Of a stretch of 64,000 nucleotides of DNA, positions 20,601 through 26,624 are shown in pieces (positions within the stretch are counted from its first letter, which is position 1; each line of letters opens with the position of its first letter). A program made the translations under genes and the position numbers. The stretch is from contig NZ_CP113977.2 of the NCBI RefSeq assembly GCF_026870175.2, forward strand, positions 3,782,001-3,846,000, in the 5' to 3' direction. The DNA is from Flavobacterium aestivum (lineage in GTDB: Bacteria; Bacteroidota; Bacteroidia; Flavobacteriales; Flavobacteriaceae). The notes under the pieces were generated by a model, which saw nothing but the letters and a program-made list of their open reading frames with translations, was not told the origin of the DNA and searched no databases.

Positions 20601-23080
20601 TCATTTCCTGAACAAAACGTTTTATAGAGCGACCGTAATTCTTTACTAATGATATCAACTGACCAACCATCACTGATAATGTGATGAATTACAAATATAA
20701 AGTAATACTGAGATTCGGATATTTTTATTAGTTCTACACGAAGTAACGGTCCTTCGGACAAATCAAAAATAAGGTTCGCAAAATCCTGTGCACGTGATTT
20801 TGCCAATGATTCCGGTTCTGATTCTGCACTGAAATCCAATACACTAATTTCAAAGTTAAAAGAAGCCTCTGGAATTACCTTTTGATATACTTCGCCTCTT
20901 TCAGCCCTGAAAACAGTTCGTAAACTATCATGACGGTTTACAATAGCTTTCATGGCGCTTCTAAAAGCCTCTGGATTGAAATTCCCCTTTATATTACTAA
21001 CACTTGTAATATGTGACGCGGCATTTTGATTAAATTGATACAACATCCAAAATCGCTTTTGCCCAGTAGTCAATGGATAATTATCACTTGTTTTTGCTAC
21101 CTGAATTTGCGGTATAGGAACAAGTTCTTCATTTTTGAGATGCTTACTTAATTCTGCTACACTAGCATTTTTGAAAAGTGTCTCTATTGATATTTGATAT
21201 CCCAATTGATGAATTCGTGACAACAATACGGTCGCTTTTAAACTATTGAATCCATCTGTAAAGAAATTTTGAGAAAATTCTAATGCGTCATTCTTAAATA
21301 TATTTTTTGCGATGGCCCACAATTTATCATCTAAAGAGTTGGCATTTTTCTCCCTTTTATATGCTATTTGTTGTTCAAATTCAGCAGCTTCCTGAGTTTG
21401 TGTTTCGTAATCTCCTTTGAGATATTGCTGTACTAATTGGTAATGTTGTACTTTTCCGCTTGTTGTTTTTGGAATACTTTTTACGGCTATTACCTGCTGA
21501 ACTTCTAAATTTAGCTCATTAAGAACTTCTCGTTTTATATCTTGTATCGTCTGAATAAAATCTTCAGATATTTGGCGCTGTTGTACAAAAATCAGTAACT
21601 CTTCTGAATGATTTACATCTTTTCTGGCACTACAAGCTACTACGGTTTCTGGCTTTAAATGAAGTTTTCTATGTATAATTTCTTCAATATCCTGCGGGTA
21701 AATGTTTTGTCCATTGATAATAATCAGGTTCTTAGCGCGTCCTGTTATCACCAAAGCCCCTTCGTACATAAAACCTAAGTCTCCTGTTCTATGCCAGTAA
21801 TCTTTTGTTTTACAATCTGCACTTATTTCTGGATCGTTATAATATCCTGCTGTAACATTAGTCCCTTTAATCTGGATATGTCCAATGTGTTTATCTGCCA
21901 ATACTTCGTCAAGATCATTCGCTATTCTTACAGGGCACTGTTCTATTGGCCTTCCAACTTCTACGAATGAAGTACAATTGAAACTGTTTGCATTTGCAAC
22001 TTCTACTATTTTATCTCCAATTTTTAAATGATTACGATCTACAAAGTAACATTTGAAAGGGTCACCTACAATTGGAAGTGTAACTGCCACACAGGCTTCT
22101 GCCAATCCATAACCTGGATACAGAATTGATGATCGTAATTGAAACTGACTCATTTCTTCCAGAAACTGATTACACAATCTCCATGAGATTGGCTCAGCTC
22201 CATTGTACATGATTCTTACATTAGAAAGATTCCAATCAATAGTTTTATTTGCAGTAGTTATTGCAGATAAAATATATTGACAACCAAAATTTGGAGAATA
22301 AAGTAAGCTTGCTTTATGCTCACTCGCCTTATCCATCCAAAGTAAGGGTCTTCTAATAAAAAGTGTGGTTGGCAATAGAAATTGCTGAATTTTTCTTAGT
22401 GTCGATGATAAATGAAAACAAATAAGCCCCATATCATGCGTTAGTGGCAACCAGCTCAAAGATCGGTCAGCTGCTGAAATTTCTGAACGATTAGCAATAT
22501 CTACAATGTTAGCTACTAAATTAGCATGTGTTAATACGACTCCTTTTGGGTTCCCTGTAGAACCTGATGAAAACTGAATGTATGCAATATCTTCTGAGCG
22601 TATGCTGGTATTTATGATTCCATGTGATTTCTCAAGTATAGCATCTGTTGTAAATAATGTGCTATTTGCAATTTTCTGATACGCTTTCTCAGTTACCTCA
22701 TCACTTTTGTATGTAAACATTTCTTTTAACAAGCCCTCATCACAAACTAAAAAAGGATTATTTAATTTTTTCCAAATATTATATAGTTTATGCTTGTGTC
22801 CTTCTTGTCTTCCTATTGCCACTGGAACAGGAATTATTTTTCCAAGTATACATGCCCAAAAAACCTGTAGAAAGTCTGCATTATCATTTATTTGTATAAT
22901 GACTTCATCGCCAGAGTTTACTCCAAGCTCTTGAAGATTATGAAGTGTATACAATGCCTTACTAAACAATTCTTTATATGAATATGTTAACTCGTCATTA
23001 GTTGAACGAATAAACGTAATCCCGGTTTGCTCTTGTGCAGAATTTTCTAAAACATCTACTAAAGTACTATTAATACGCAT
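11678..23080 (-). CDS. NRPS with lipo-initiation module: FAAL-T-(C-A-T)x3
   Basis: This 3800-residue protein probably starts the assembly line. Residues 1 to about 560 form a fatty-acyl-AMP ligase, with FSSGSTGNPKG near 172, SWLPLTHDMGLI, GYGLAEA and YWHRTGDLG. The SWLP...HDMGL stretch is typical of FAALs. A carrier follows (DGFNSLKA, serine near 611). Three C-A-T modules come next: HHxxxD near 803, 1845 and 2886; A3 near 1278, 2322 and 3364; carrier serines near 1650, 2694 and 3738. Pocket codes by eye are DTESIGTVCK twice, close to the known Lys code DAESIGSVCK, then DMVQIGMVYK (unassigned). Modules 1 and 2 are a 3132-base DNA repeat. There is no thioesterase: it ends with a carrier and a short tail that should hand over to the TubC docking domain of the next gene, which overlaps by four bases. 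Confidence 0.95.
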   Translation of the reverse strand: MRINSTLVDVLENSAQEQTGITFIRSTNDELTYSYKELFSKALYTLHNLQELGVNSGDEVIIQINDNADFLQVFWACILGKIIPVPVAIGRQEGHKHKLYNIWKKLNNPFLVCDEGLLKEMFTYKSDEVTEKAYQKIANSTLFTTDAILEKSHGIINTSIRSEDIAYIQFSSGSTGNPKGVVLTHANLVANIVDIANRSEISAADRSLSWLPLTHDMGLICFHLSSTLRKIQQFLLPTTLFIRRPLLWMDKASEHKASLLYSPNFGCQYILSAITTANKTIDWNLSNVRIMYNGAEPISWRLCNQFLEEMSQFQLRSSILYPGYGLAEACVAVTLPIVGDPFKCYFVDRNHLKIGDKIVEVANANSFNCTSFVEVGRPIEQCPVRIANDLDEVLADKHIGHIQIKGTNVTAGYYNDPEISADCKTKDYWHRTGDLGFMYEGALVITGRAKNLIIINGQNIYPQDIEEIIHRKLHLKPETVVACSARKDVNHSEELLIFVQQRQISEDFIQTIQDIKREVLNELNLEVQQVIAVKSIPKTTSGKVQHYQLVQQYLKGDYETQTQEAAEFEQQIAYKREKNANSLDDKLWAIAKNIFKNDALEFSQNFFTDGFNSLKATVLLSRIHQLGYQISIETLFKNASVAELSKHLKNEELVPIPQIQVAKTSDNYPLTTGQKRFWMLYQFNQNAASHITSVSNIKGNFNPEAFRSAMKAIVNRHDSLRTVFRAERGEVYQKVIPEASFNFEISVLDFSAESEPESLAKSRAQDFANLIFDLSEGPLLRVELIKISESQYYFIFVIHHIISDGWSVDIISKELRSLYKTFCSGNESSLLPLRLQYKDYVAWYDSYTATASYQVSRAYWLDRFSGELPSLELPFSKNGGDSLSFSGAYLHHSFSKEISKALKELCALHHVTTFTGIMSVLSGVFYQLTGKTDLIIGTDTAGRMHQDLENQVGYYLNLLPIRIEFSGENSFTELLSAVHEELLASYSHQSYPFDSLITELGLPRIMGKLPLLDVLVLFQNFENALGFNDLIEDISITSQTIETPTSLNDLLLEFKETEDTLSLTVRYNTAIYNAEQLEVLVESLENVLSAVIANPLQRIESCSILSESEEAAILKISQGETKQYESGSILDLFRKQVSKTPESKCLTYQGESLSYGQVEELSNQLADQLANDYQVKSGDIVGLMTNRGFDMIISMLGVLKTGAAYVPIDKEYPVARQNYLIEDSGLNVLIISSDVEVDAAVRKLKLNNSQLSKYNSNYKGITPGKDTPAYLMYTSGTTGKPKGVIISHSSLLDYTETFISYFELTANDVVIQQSSYCFDTSVEEIYPILSTGGELILTPSGGKDVEVLLNLTEKHHVTVLSSTPLVIQSINELVNDKNLSSLRIVISGGDVLKLTYISNFSSKVKLYNTYGPTEGTVCTSYYEIENTSATNCIGSPIFNRDIYICNDSLELQPLYVIGELYLGGKGIALGYHNEPLQTEEHFLENPFGKGKLYKTGDLGYWDATGNIHFMGRKDHQLKVRGYRVEAIEVARAIMSFEGITDSHVIGCKSHGIQHLVGYFTGESTENALREYLRGELPDYMIPTYLVAMESFPMTANGKIAIDQLPDPILFSEKEYQEARNERDQKLIKIWETVLQLDTIGITDNFFELGGHSLKAVQIANRIQEEFSVAMGLKEIFLYPVLKEQSDVLATMEESLYEPIPTASVQEGYPLSYAQRRLWFLDQLGIAKQSFNLCWLCNIESGSKAFNPTAFVNAMKIIVNRHDSLRTVFRTEGGEVYQKVIPEASFNFEISVLDFSAESEPELLAKSRAQDFASLSFDLSEGPLLRVELIKISESQHYFIFVIHHIISDGWSVDIISKELRSLYKAFSSGNEASLSPLRLQYKDYVAWYDSYTATASYEASRMYWLNRFSGELPSLELPFSKNGGDSLLFSGAYLHHSFSKEISKALKELCASHHVTTFTGIMSVLSGVFYQLTGKTDLIIGTDTAGRIHQDLENQVGYYLNLLPIRIEFSSENSFTELLSAVHEELLASYSHQSYPFDSLITELGLPRIMGKLPLLDVLVLFQNFENALGFNDLIEEVSITSQTIETPTSLNDLLLEFKETEDTLSLTVRYNTAIYNAEQLEILVESLENVLSAVIANPAQTIESCRILSESEQTAILKISQGEIKQYESGSILDLFRKQVSKTPESKCLTYQGESLSYRQLEELSNQLADQLANAYQVKSGDIIGLMTNRGFDMIISMLGVLKTGAAYVPIDQEYPVARQNYLIEDSGLNLLIISNDVEVATSVTKLKLNNTQLSKYNSNYKGITPGKDTPAYLMYTSGTTGKPKGVVISHSSLLDYTETFISYFELTANDVVIQQSSYCFDTSVEEIYPILSTGGELILTPSGGKDVEALLDLTEKHDVTILSSTPLVIQSINELLTDKNLPSLRIVISGGDVLKLAYISSFPSKVKLYNTYGPTEGTVCTSYYEIKNTSDSNCIGSPIFNRDIYICNDSLELQPLYVIGELYLGGKGIALGYHNEPLQTEERFLENPFGKGKLYKTGDLGYWDATGNIHFMGRKDHQLKVRGYRVEAIEVARAIMSFEGVTDSHVIGCKSHGIQHLVGYFMGESTENALREYLRDELPDYMIPTYLVTMESFPMTANGKIAINQLPDPVLFSEKEYQEARNERDQKLIKIWETVLQLDRIGITDNFFELGGHSLKAVQIANRIQEEFSVAMGLKEIFLYPVLKEQSDVLATMEETLYEPIPVAAVQEGYPLSYAQRRLWFLDQLNESSIAYNIPFGHWLQGTLNIEVLSYAFNELIKRHESLRTVFQWKDEEVKQYVKAYETNDFVIESINWEDKTEDDETLVDTVFKTYNTAFNLSTGPLLRVYAFKRTEEKYFLFINMHHIIADEISVQILIRELQQLYNAKTNGNQKVLDELTIHYKDFAVWQQVSKKQEESIHKSYWLEKFSGEITPLDLPTCFPRTIQQTFKGKRIQRTFRQETSKKFHSLLEHQDSSLFMGVLSLVKMLLYRYTGAKDIIIGTPISGRIHPDLENQIGFYLNTLALRDEVSGDMSYEALLAEVKETCLDAYEHQSYPFDLLVEELNTSRDLSRSPLFDVMVVLEDMERYDKKLSFTDITIGEEYVEEETSKFDITFYFSKREDNLHLTIEYNTSLFSASRITRMASHLEELLQLVVAAPQTSIGKYNYLSQAERTQILEEFNATSKDYPLKGSFLARYEQNVSKTPEAIAVCYADQELSYGELDARVNQLSNYLKDNYGITQGDSVGLLVDRSEWMLISMLSILKLGGIYLPIDKSYPASRISYILEDGGTALLVSDTVYKDESGIKVMKLPEEIDALSTYSRELATVLVNEEDLAYMIYTSGSTGTPKGVKIRHKSVTNLMYAMEAEVSAKASDSLLAVTTYAFDMSVVELFLPLHVGASVIIASTPSLKSPEAIIELFEKYNPSIMQATPGFWQMLVDAGWQGSNKVRAITGGEALSLSLGESLIQSTETIWNMYGPTETTVYSTYKKVKETQDIPYIGRPVDNMQSYILDDKLQLVPIGVIGTLYMSGTGIAVGYQNKEELTQKSFISHPYQENTVMYNTGDLCSWNEEGSIKYYGRIDHQIKIRGYRIELEEIISAMISYEGVQQSVVVGIEIDGEKHLAGYYTGEEIENNSLRRYLTGCLPEYMIPTYLIGIEKFPLTPNGKIDKRALPNPSEEMIREYVAPTNETERILISIWEEVLGKKEIGIKDNFFELGGHSLKGIQIVSRIKKELGVKLELKELFIAPILEDVALKISIIQWAKSSKTSEDNIIKKETIVL
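14820..17825 (-). repeat. 3132-bp tandem module repeat, copy A (module 2 of FAAL NRPS)
   Basis: Landmarks in this segment recur exactly 3132 bases later: 14851 matches 17983, and 17791 matches 20923. The unit spans condensation, Lys-type adenylation and carrier DNA, 1044 codons, and is nearly identical at nucleotide level. The ends are approximate. Confidence 0.9.
17952..20957 (-). repeat. 3132-bp tandem module repeat, copy B (module 1 of FAAL NRPS)
   Basis: This is the second copy of the 1044-codon unit. Both copies carry the same specificity residues (DTESIGTVCK), so the duplication most likely added a second identical residue to the product. Confidence 0.9.
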
Positions 23081-23081
23081 G

Positions 23082-23101
23082 TTATGACATTATTAACCTC
23101 C
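23082..23101 (-). promoter_or_regulatory. Shine-Dalgarno plus two-codon ORF (Met-Ser-stop) just before the FAAL NRPS
   Basis: On the minus strand GGAGG (23101-23097) lies 6 bases before an ATG at 23090 that reads ATG TCA TAA. One base later comes the NRPS start ATG at 23080. The strong ribosome site is thus spaced ideally for a two-codon ORF and is 16 bases from the real start. Termination-reinitiation could set NRPS translation. It may also be chance. Confidence 0.4.
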
Positions 23102-23185
23102 ACCGGTAAGTTAGCGGTGAAAAAATATATTCTTAAAGGATCTGATTTTGTTTTTTGAGGAAGCTTGAATTGTGAATATTCAACC

Positions 23186-23536
23186 TCACGAAAATTGTTT
23201 TTGTATTAAAACAACTGGGTAATTGTATAGTTCTTTAGTCCCTATATGGGCTATATACTTTTCTGAAAATGGAATTTCTACCTTTCCAGAAATAAAAGGC
23301 TTACCATATTGATTGCATGTGAGTAATGGAAGATTATTTTTCTGGAAGCCAATATCTTGTAAGGCATACAGAAGCAATAATCTCCCTATTAAAGAAGTGT
23401 GTGCATCTTCCCAATTTTTATACTGACCAATTTTTTGTTGAATAGATAGCGGCATTTGGTTAAGATACCTTTGAAAATCAAAATCGCTTAACGGCTTACT
23501 TAAGTTTGCATAATAAACTCGTATGACTTTTGGCAT
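23186..23536 (-). pseudogene. Truncated Sfp-type phosphopantetheinyl transferase (N-terminal half only)
   Basis: The 116-residue product matches the N-terminal lobe of the complete transferase encoded at 54150-54782. Shared features are YYxxLSK near the start, a KNWEDAHTSLIGRLLLL stretch against RRWQDAQLSLLGRVLLL, and GKPF against NKPYF. After that the match fades. There is no ISHSG, no GIDIE magnesium site and no WTxKEAxxKA motif, so it cannot be a working transferase by itself. I checked the other two frames after residue 85 and found stops, not the missing half, so this is a deletion or decay and not a single frameshift. It sits between the secreted protein and the FAAL NRPS, where a full copy would be expected in this type of cluster. 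It may still be translated. Confidence 0.65.
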
Positions 23537-23594
23537 CTATTCAAAATATATCTAACATATTTCCTGATATATTCTGGTAGTATTGGTGTAATTA

Positions 23595-24185
23595 TTAGTT
23601 TACTCTTATAAGCTTAAATGCTGGCCCATCTCCTCCGGCAGAGTTGATGATAAAAGGCAAATCTCTATTGTTTAAAATCCAATATTTTGATTCGCCACCT
23701 TTTTCAGCAACATATATTGCATCTACTTCTTTACCATCAATTTTAATTTCTTTTCCTTTTGGCAAGTTTTTCAATTCGAAACTTTTATCATCATATTTTG
23801 CTGTTTTTTTACTTTTTATTTCATCAAAAAACTTTTTTGAAACACAAAAAATAGTTTGATCTTTAGGAAGTATCCTTACTTCTCCCGGATTTAAAGGTTG
23901 CCAGTTAAAATATGTTCCTGAATTAAGTCCTTCATTTGAAATAACCCATTGTCCGGAAATTTTTTTCTCTCCATTAATCATAGAATATGCTAAGGTTACT
24001 TTTTTGTCATTCATTTCTTTGATTTCCAACGGAAGCAGTACTTTATTTCCTTTTGGATCTTTAGCAGCATAAGTTAAAACTAAGTTGGTTTTAATATCCA
24101 GATCTTTTTTCTTTTGGGCTGTTACTGAAGAAACAATAAATAGCGTTACTAAAGCTGTTACTAATGTTTTAATTTTTAAGTTCAT
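23595..24185 (-). CDS. Small secreted protein of unknown function
   Basis: The 196-residue product starts with a clear signal peptide (positive start, hydrophobic stretch, cleavage likely after TAQ near residue 23). The mature part is rich in Lys and beta-strand-like segments, with GGESKYWILNNRDLPFII near the C-terminus. I recognise no catalytic motif and cannot name a family. It starts 10 bases after the type II thioesterase stop, so it is almost certainly co-transcribed with it. It should be periplasmic or cell-surface. Roles in export or protection are possible, but nothing in the sequence shows them. Confidence 0.75.
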   Translation of the reverse strand: MNLKIKTLVTALVTLFIVSSVTAQKKKDLDIKTNLVLTYAAKDPKGNKVLLPLEIKEMNDKKVTLAYSMINGEKKISGQWVISNEGLNSGTYFNWQPLNPGEVRILPKDQTIFCVSKKFFDEIKSKKTAKYDDKSFELKNLPKGKEIKIDGKEVDAIYVAEKGGESKYWILNNRDLPFIINSAGGDGPAFKLIRVN

Positions 24186-24195
24186 AATTTTAGTT

Positions 24196-24909
24196 TTAAT
24201 AGTTATTGAATATGGTTTTTTTGGTTTTTAAATAATATTTAAATAAAGCGGTTATTTCTTTTTTGTGCTGAAATATAAAAAAATGATTCCCTTCAAATTC
24301 CTTAATATCAATAGCATGTACGCTTTCTTCTTCCCAAGCTTTTGCTTCTTCCCAGGTAACTTTGTCCTTGTTTCCTATAAAGACTGTTACAGGTATTTTT
24401 AATGGATTTTGTTCTATGTATGTATACGTTTCTATCGCCTTAAAATCTGCTCTTAGCGAAGGTTCAAAAAGTGCCATGAGTTCATCATTTCCTAATATTT
24501 CTTCTGGGCACCCTCCCATCCCTCTAATTTTATTAATAAATTCTTCTTTGGGCATATCATGATAAAAAGGAGGTTTTCTATTAATTTTTGGTGCCTTACA
24601 ACCTGAAACAAATAAATGAACCGGGCTTTCAAAGCCACTTTTCTCGATTTTATGTGCCAATAAATAAGTTAGCATTGCCCCCATGCTATGTCCAAAAATG
24701 GCATAAGGTTTTGATACGTTTTCTTTTAATTGCTCAAATAAATCATCTACTATATCATTTACATCTGTCAGTAAAGGTTCATGAAATCTTTTTCCTCTTC
24801 CTGGAAGTTCCAGTGTAATTAAACTGATATTTTTATCGATATGCTCTTCAAAAGGATAGTAGGAATATTTGTTTCCTCCAGCAAAATGTAAACAAACTAA
24901 ATTCATCAT
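24196..24909 (-). CDS. Type II (editing) thioesterase of the GrsT/SrfAD family, copy 2
   Basis: This 237-residue alpha/beta hydrolase has the family hallmarks: CLHFAGGN at the start, ELPGRGKR near 34-41, nucleophile Ser75 in GHSMGA, acid Asp182 in GNKDK and His209 in GNHFF. Such enzymes remove wrong or stalled acyl groups from NRPS carriers and act in the cytoplasm. The gene starts with two consecutive ATG codons (24909 and 24906), and either could be used. It lies 19 bases after the ABC exporter and 10 before the secreted protein. A paralogue is in unit A at 60981-61700, where the gene order relative to the exporter is reversed. Confidence 0.92.
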   Translation of the reverse strand: MMNLVCLHFAGGNKYSYYPFEEHIDKNISLITLELPGRGKRFHEPLLTDVNDIVDDLFEQLKENVSKPYAIFGHSMGAMLTYLLAHKIEKSGFESPVHLFVSGCKAPKINRKPPFYHDMPKEEFINKIRGMGGCPEEILGNDELMALFEPSLRADFKAIETYTYIEQNPLKIPVTVFIGNKDKVTWEEAKAWEEESVHAIDIKEFEGNHFFIFQHKKEITALFKYYLKTKKTIFNNY

Positions 24910-24928
24910 GTCACGTTCCTATTTCTAA

Positions 24929-26590
24929 TTAATTTACAGTGCTACCTACAAATTGCGCGAAATTGTTTTTGTCACTTACAATTTTTCCGAAATTAAACTT
25001 GATAACCCTGGTGGCTCTGTCAAAATATTCATCATCATGGGTAATGGCTATGATTGTTTTTCCTTGTTCTTTAAGTTGTGGCAATATTTCTTCATAAAAA
25101 TATTTTCTGAATCCAGGATCTTGCTCTGCTGCCCATTCGTCTAATACGATGATATCTTTATCTTCTAACAATGCATAGATTAATGCCAATCTTTTTTGTT
25201 GTCCTTTTGATAAATTTTTATCAAATACATTTCGTTCTTCATCTAAGTGAAGTACATCCTGCATTTTCATCATATCTACATGTGCTTTTAATTTGCCTTT
25301 ATCTTCTTTCAATTCAAATTCATCATAGTTTTCACTGAAGATATAGTTTGTTGTAAAGACTGCTGATATTTTATCACTGTAATACATTAACTGACTTGAA
25401 TCAATTTTTTGATCATTAAAATATATACGACCTTCATATGGCTTATATAATCCTGTAAGTATGTTCCCAAATGTGCTTTTACCACTACCATTCCCTCCGG
25501 TTATGAATATGATTTCTCCTTTTTTGATCGTAAGATTTACTGGCTGCAAATAAAACTTTTGGTTTTTCTCTTCATCATTATAGAAGTAGGTTACATTTTC
25601 AAATTTAATTTCCTCGAATGGCTCTACGTTACTTAACTTACTTGGAACGATTCTATCCCGAATTGGGTCAAGCATTTGCTCGATTAGATTTAAGCGCTGA
25701 GCCGAAATTTTTACCATGGTGTAAGTTGGAATTAATGTAATTAAAACCGCCACAGGCCCAATAAGGTATAAAATTGTTACTAGAAAAGCGGTTGTTTTTT
25801 CAGCATTTATATTGAAATAAACCGGCAATACAAACATGACTATTCCTAGAATAATGTACCAGCTGTAATATCCTGTTAGCTCATTATCCATGTATTTTAT
25901 AGAGGTATCTATGCCTATATTTTTTCCTTTTAATCTATTATGTACTAAGAATTTATCGAAGATATTATTGCTTCGTGTAATGCCCATTTTTAGTTCTTTG
26001 AAACCGTGTAGCATATCTGCTAAATAGCGGTAATATGTATTTTGCAAATCTCTTCGTTCGTTTAAGTCCTTTTCAATAGCATTGTTTCTCACCAAGTAAA
26101 AAACCAATAAAACTACCATTGTAGCAACTACTAAACTGGCCCCTATTGGAGAGATATAAAATAAATATCCAAAGCAACATAAGATTACAATCAATGAGTT
26201 AAACGCATTCATGAATACTTCGGGAACGCTTCCTAATACTTTTGTATCATTGATTGCTGTATATATTTTTTCATTTCCTATTTCTTCAAAATCCTGGTAT
26301 GATGCTATACGCAGTTTTTTTAGAATCATAATTTCAAAATCAAATAATAAGTTATTAGTCAACTTAATCATATAAGTATGAAAGAAACGAGAACATACCA
26401 GCGATGCCAGAATGATTGCGATAAAAAGGGCCCAATCATATTTTGGAAAGAATGGAATGGGTTGTTTTATTATTGTATTATTGATAAAAATTAATAATCC
26501 CGCATTAAGAATACTGTTGAAGATTCCTAAAATAAACATAAAGACAAAAGCCTTTTTGGATTTGCTTAATAATGTATTGATAAATTTCAT
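24929..26590 (-). CDS. Cyclic-peptide-type ABC exporter (SyrD/PvdE-like fused permease-ATPase), copy 2
   Basis: The 553-residue protein has about six hydrophobic segments in residues 1-300, then one nucleotide-binding domain. Walker A is GGNGSGKST near 365, the ABC signature LSKGQQKRLAL near 463, Walker B IIVLDEWAAEQDP near 485 and the switch histidine is in AITHDD. The DEWAxxQDP wording is typical of the cyclic-peptide exporter family, in which one fused subunit probably works as a dimer in the inner membrane. It is 34 bases after the asparagine synthetase homologue and 19 before the type II thioesterase. It probably exports the finished peptide or a precursor. A close paralogue is at 59339-60988. 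Confidence 0.93.
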   Translation of the reverse strand: MKFINTLLSKSKKAFVFMFILGIFNSILNAGLLIFINNTIIKQPIPFFPKYDWALFIAIILASLVCSRFFHTYMIKLTNNLLFDFEIMILKKLRIASYQDFEEIGNEKIYTAINDTKVLGSVPEVFMNAFNSLIVILCCFGYLFYISPIGASLVVATMVVLLVFYLVRNNAIEKDLNERRDLQNTYYRYLADMLHGFKELKMGITRSNNIFDKFLVHNRLKGKNIGIDTSIKYMDNELTGYYSWYIILGIVMFVLPVYFNINAEKTTAFLVTILYLIGPVAVLITLIPTYTMVKISAQRLNLIEQMLDPIRDRIVPSKLSNVEPFEEIKFENVTYFYNDEEKNQKFYLQPVNLTIKKGEIIFITGGNGSGKSTFGNILTGLYKPYEGRIYFNDQKIDSSQLMYYSDKISAVFTTNYIFSENYDEFELKEDKGKLKAHVDMMKMQDVLHLDEERNVFDKNLSKGQQKRLALIYALLEDKDIIVLDEWAAEQDPGFRKYFYEEILPQLKEQGKTIIAITHDDEYFDRATRVIKFNFGKIVSDKNNFAQFVGSTVN

Positions 26591-26624
26591 TTAGTATTAG
26601 TTTTAAGTAGAAGGATTTAATTTA

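Noticed and set aside
23101..23120. CACCG...CGGTG inverted repeat before the FAAL NRPS as a terminator
   Set aside because: The stem is only 5 bp and lacks a T-run in the direction of transcription (minus strand), so it is too weak to call.
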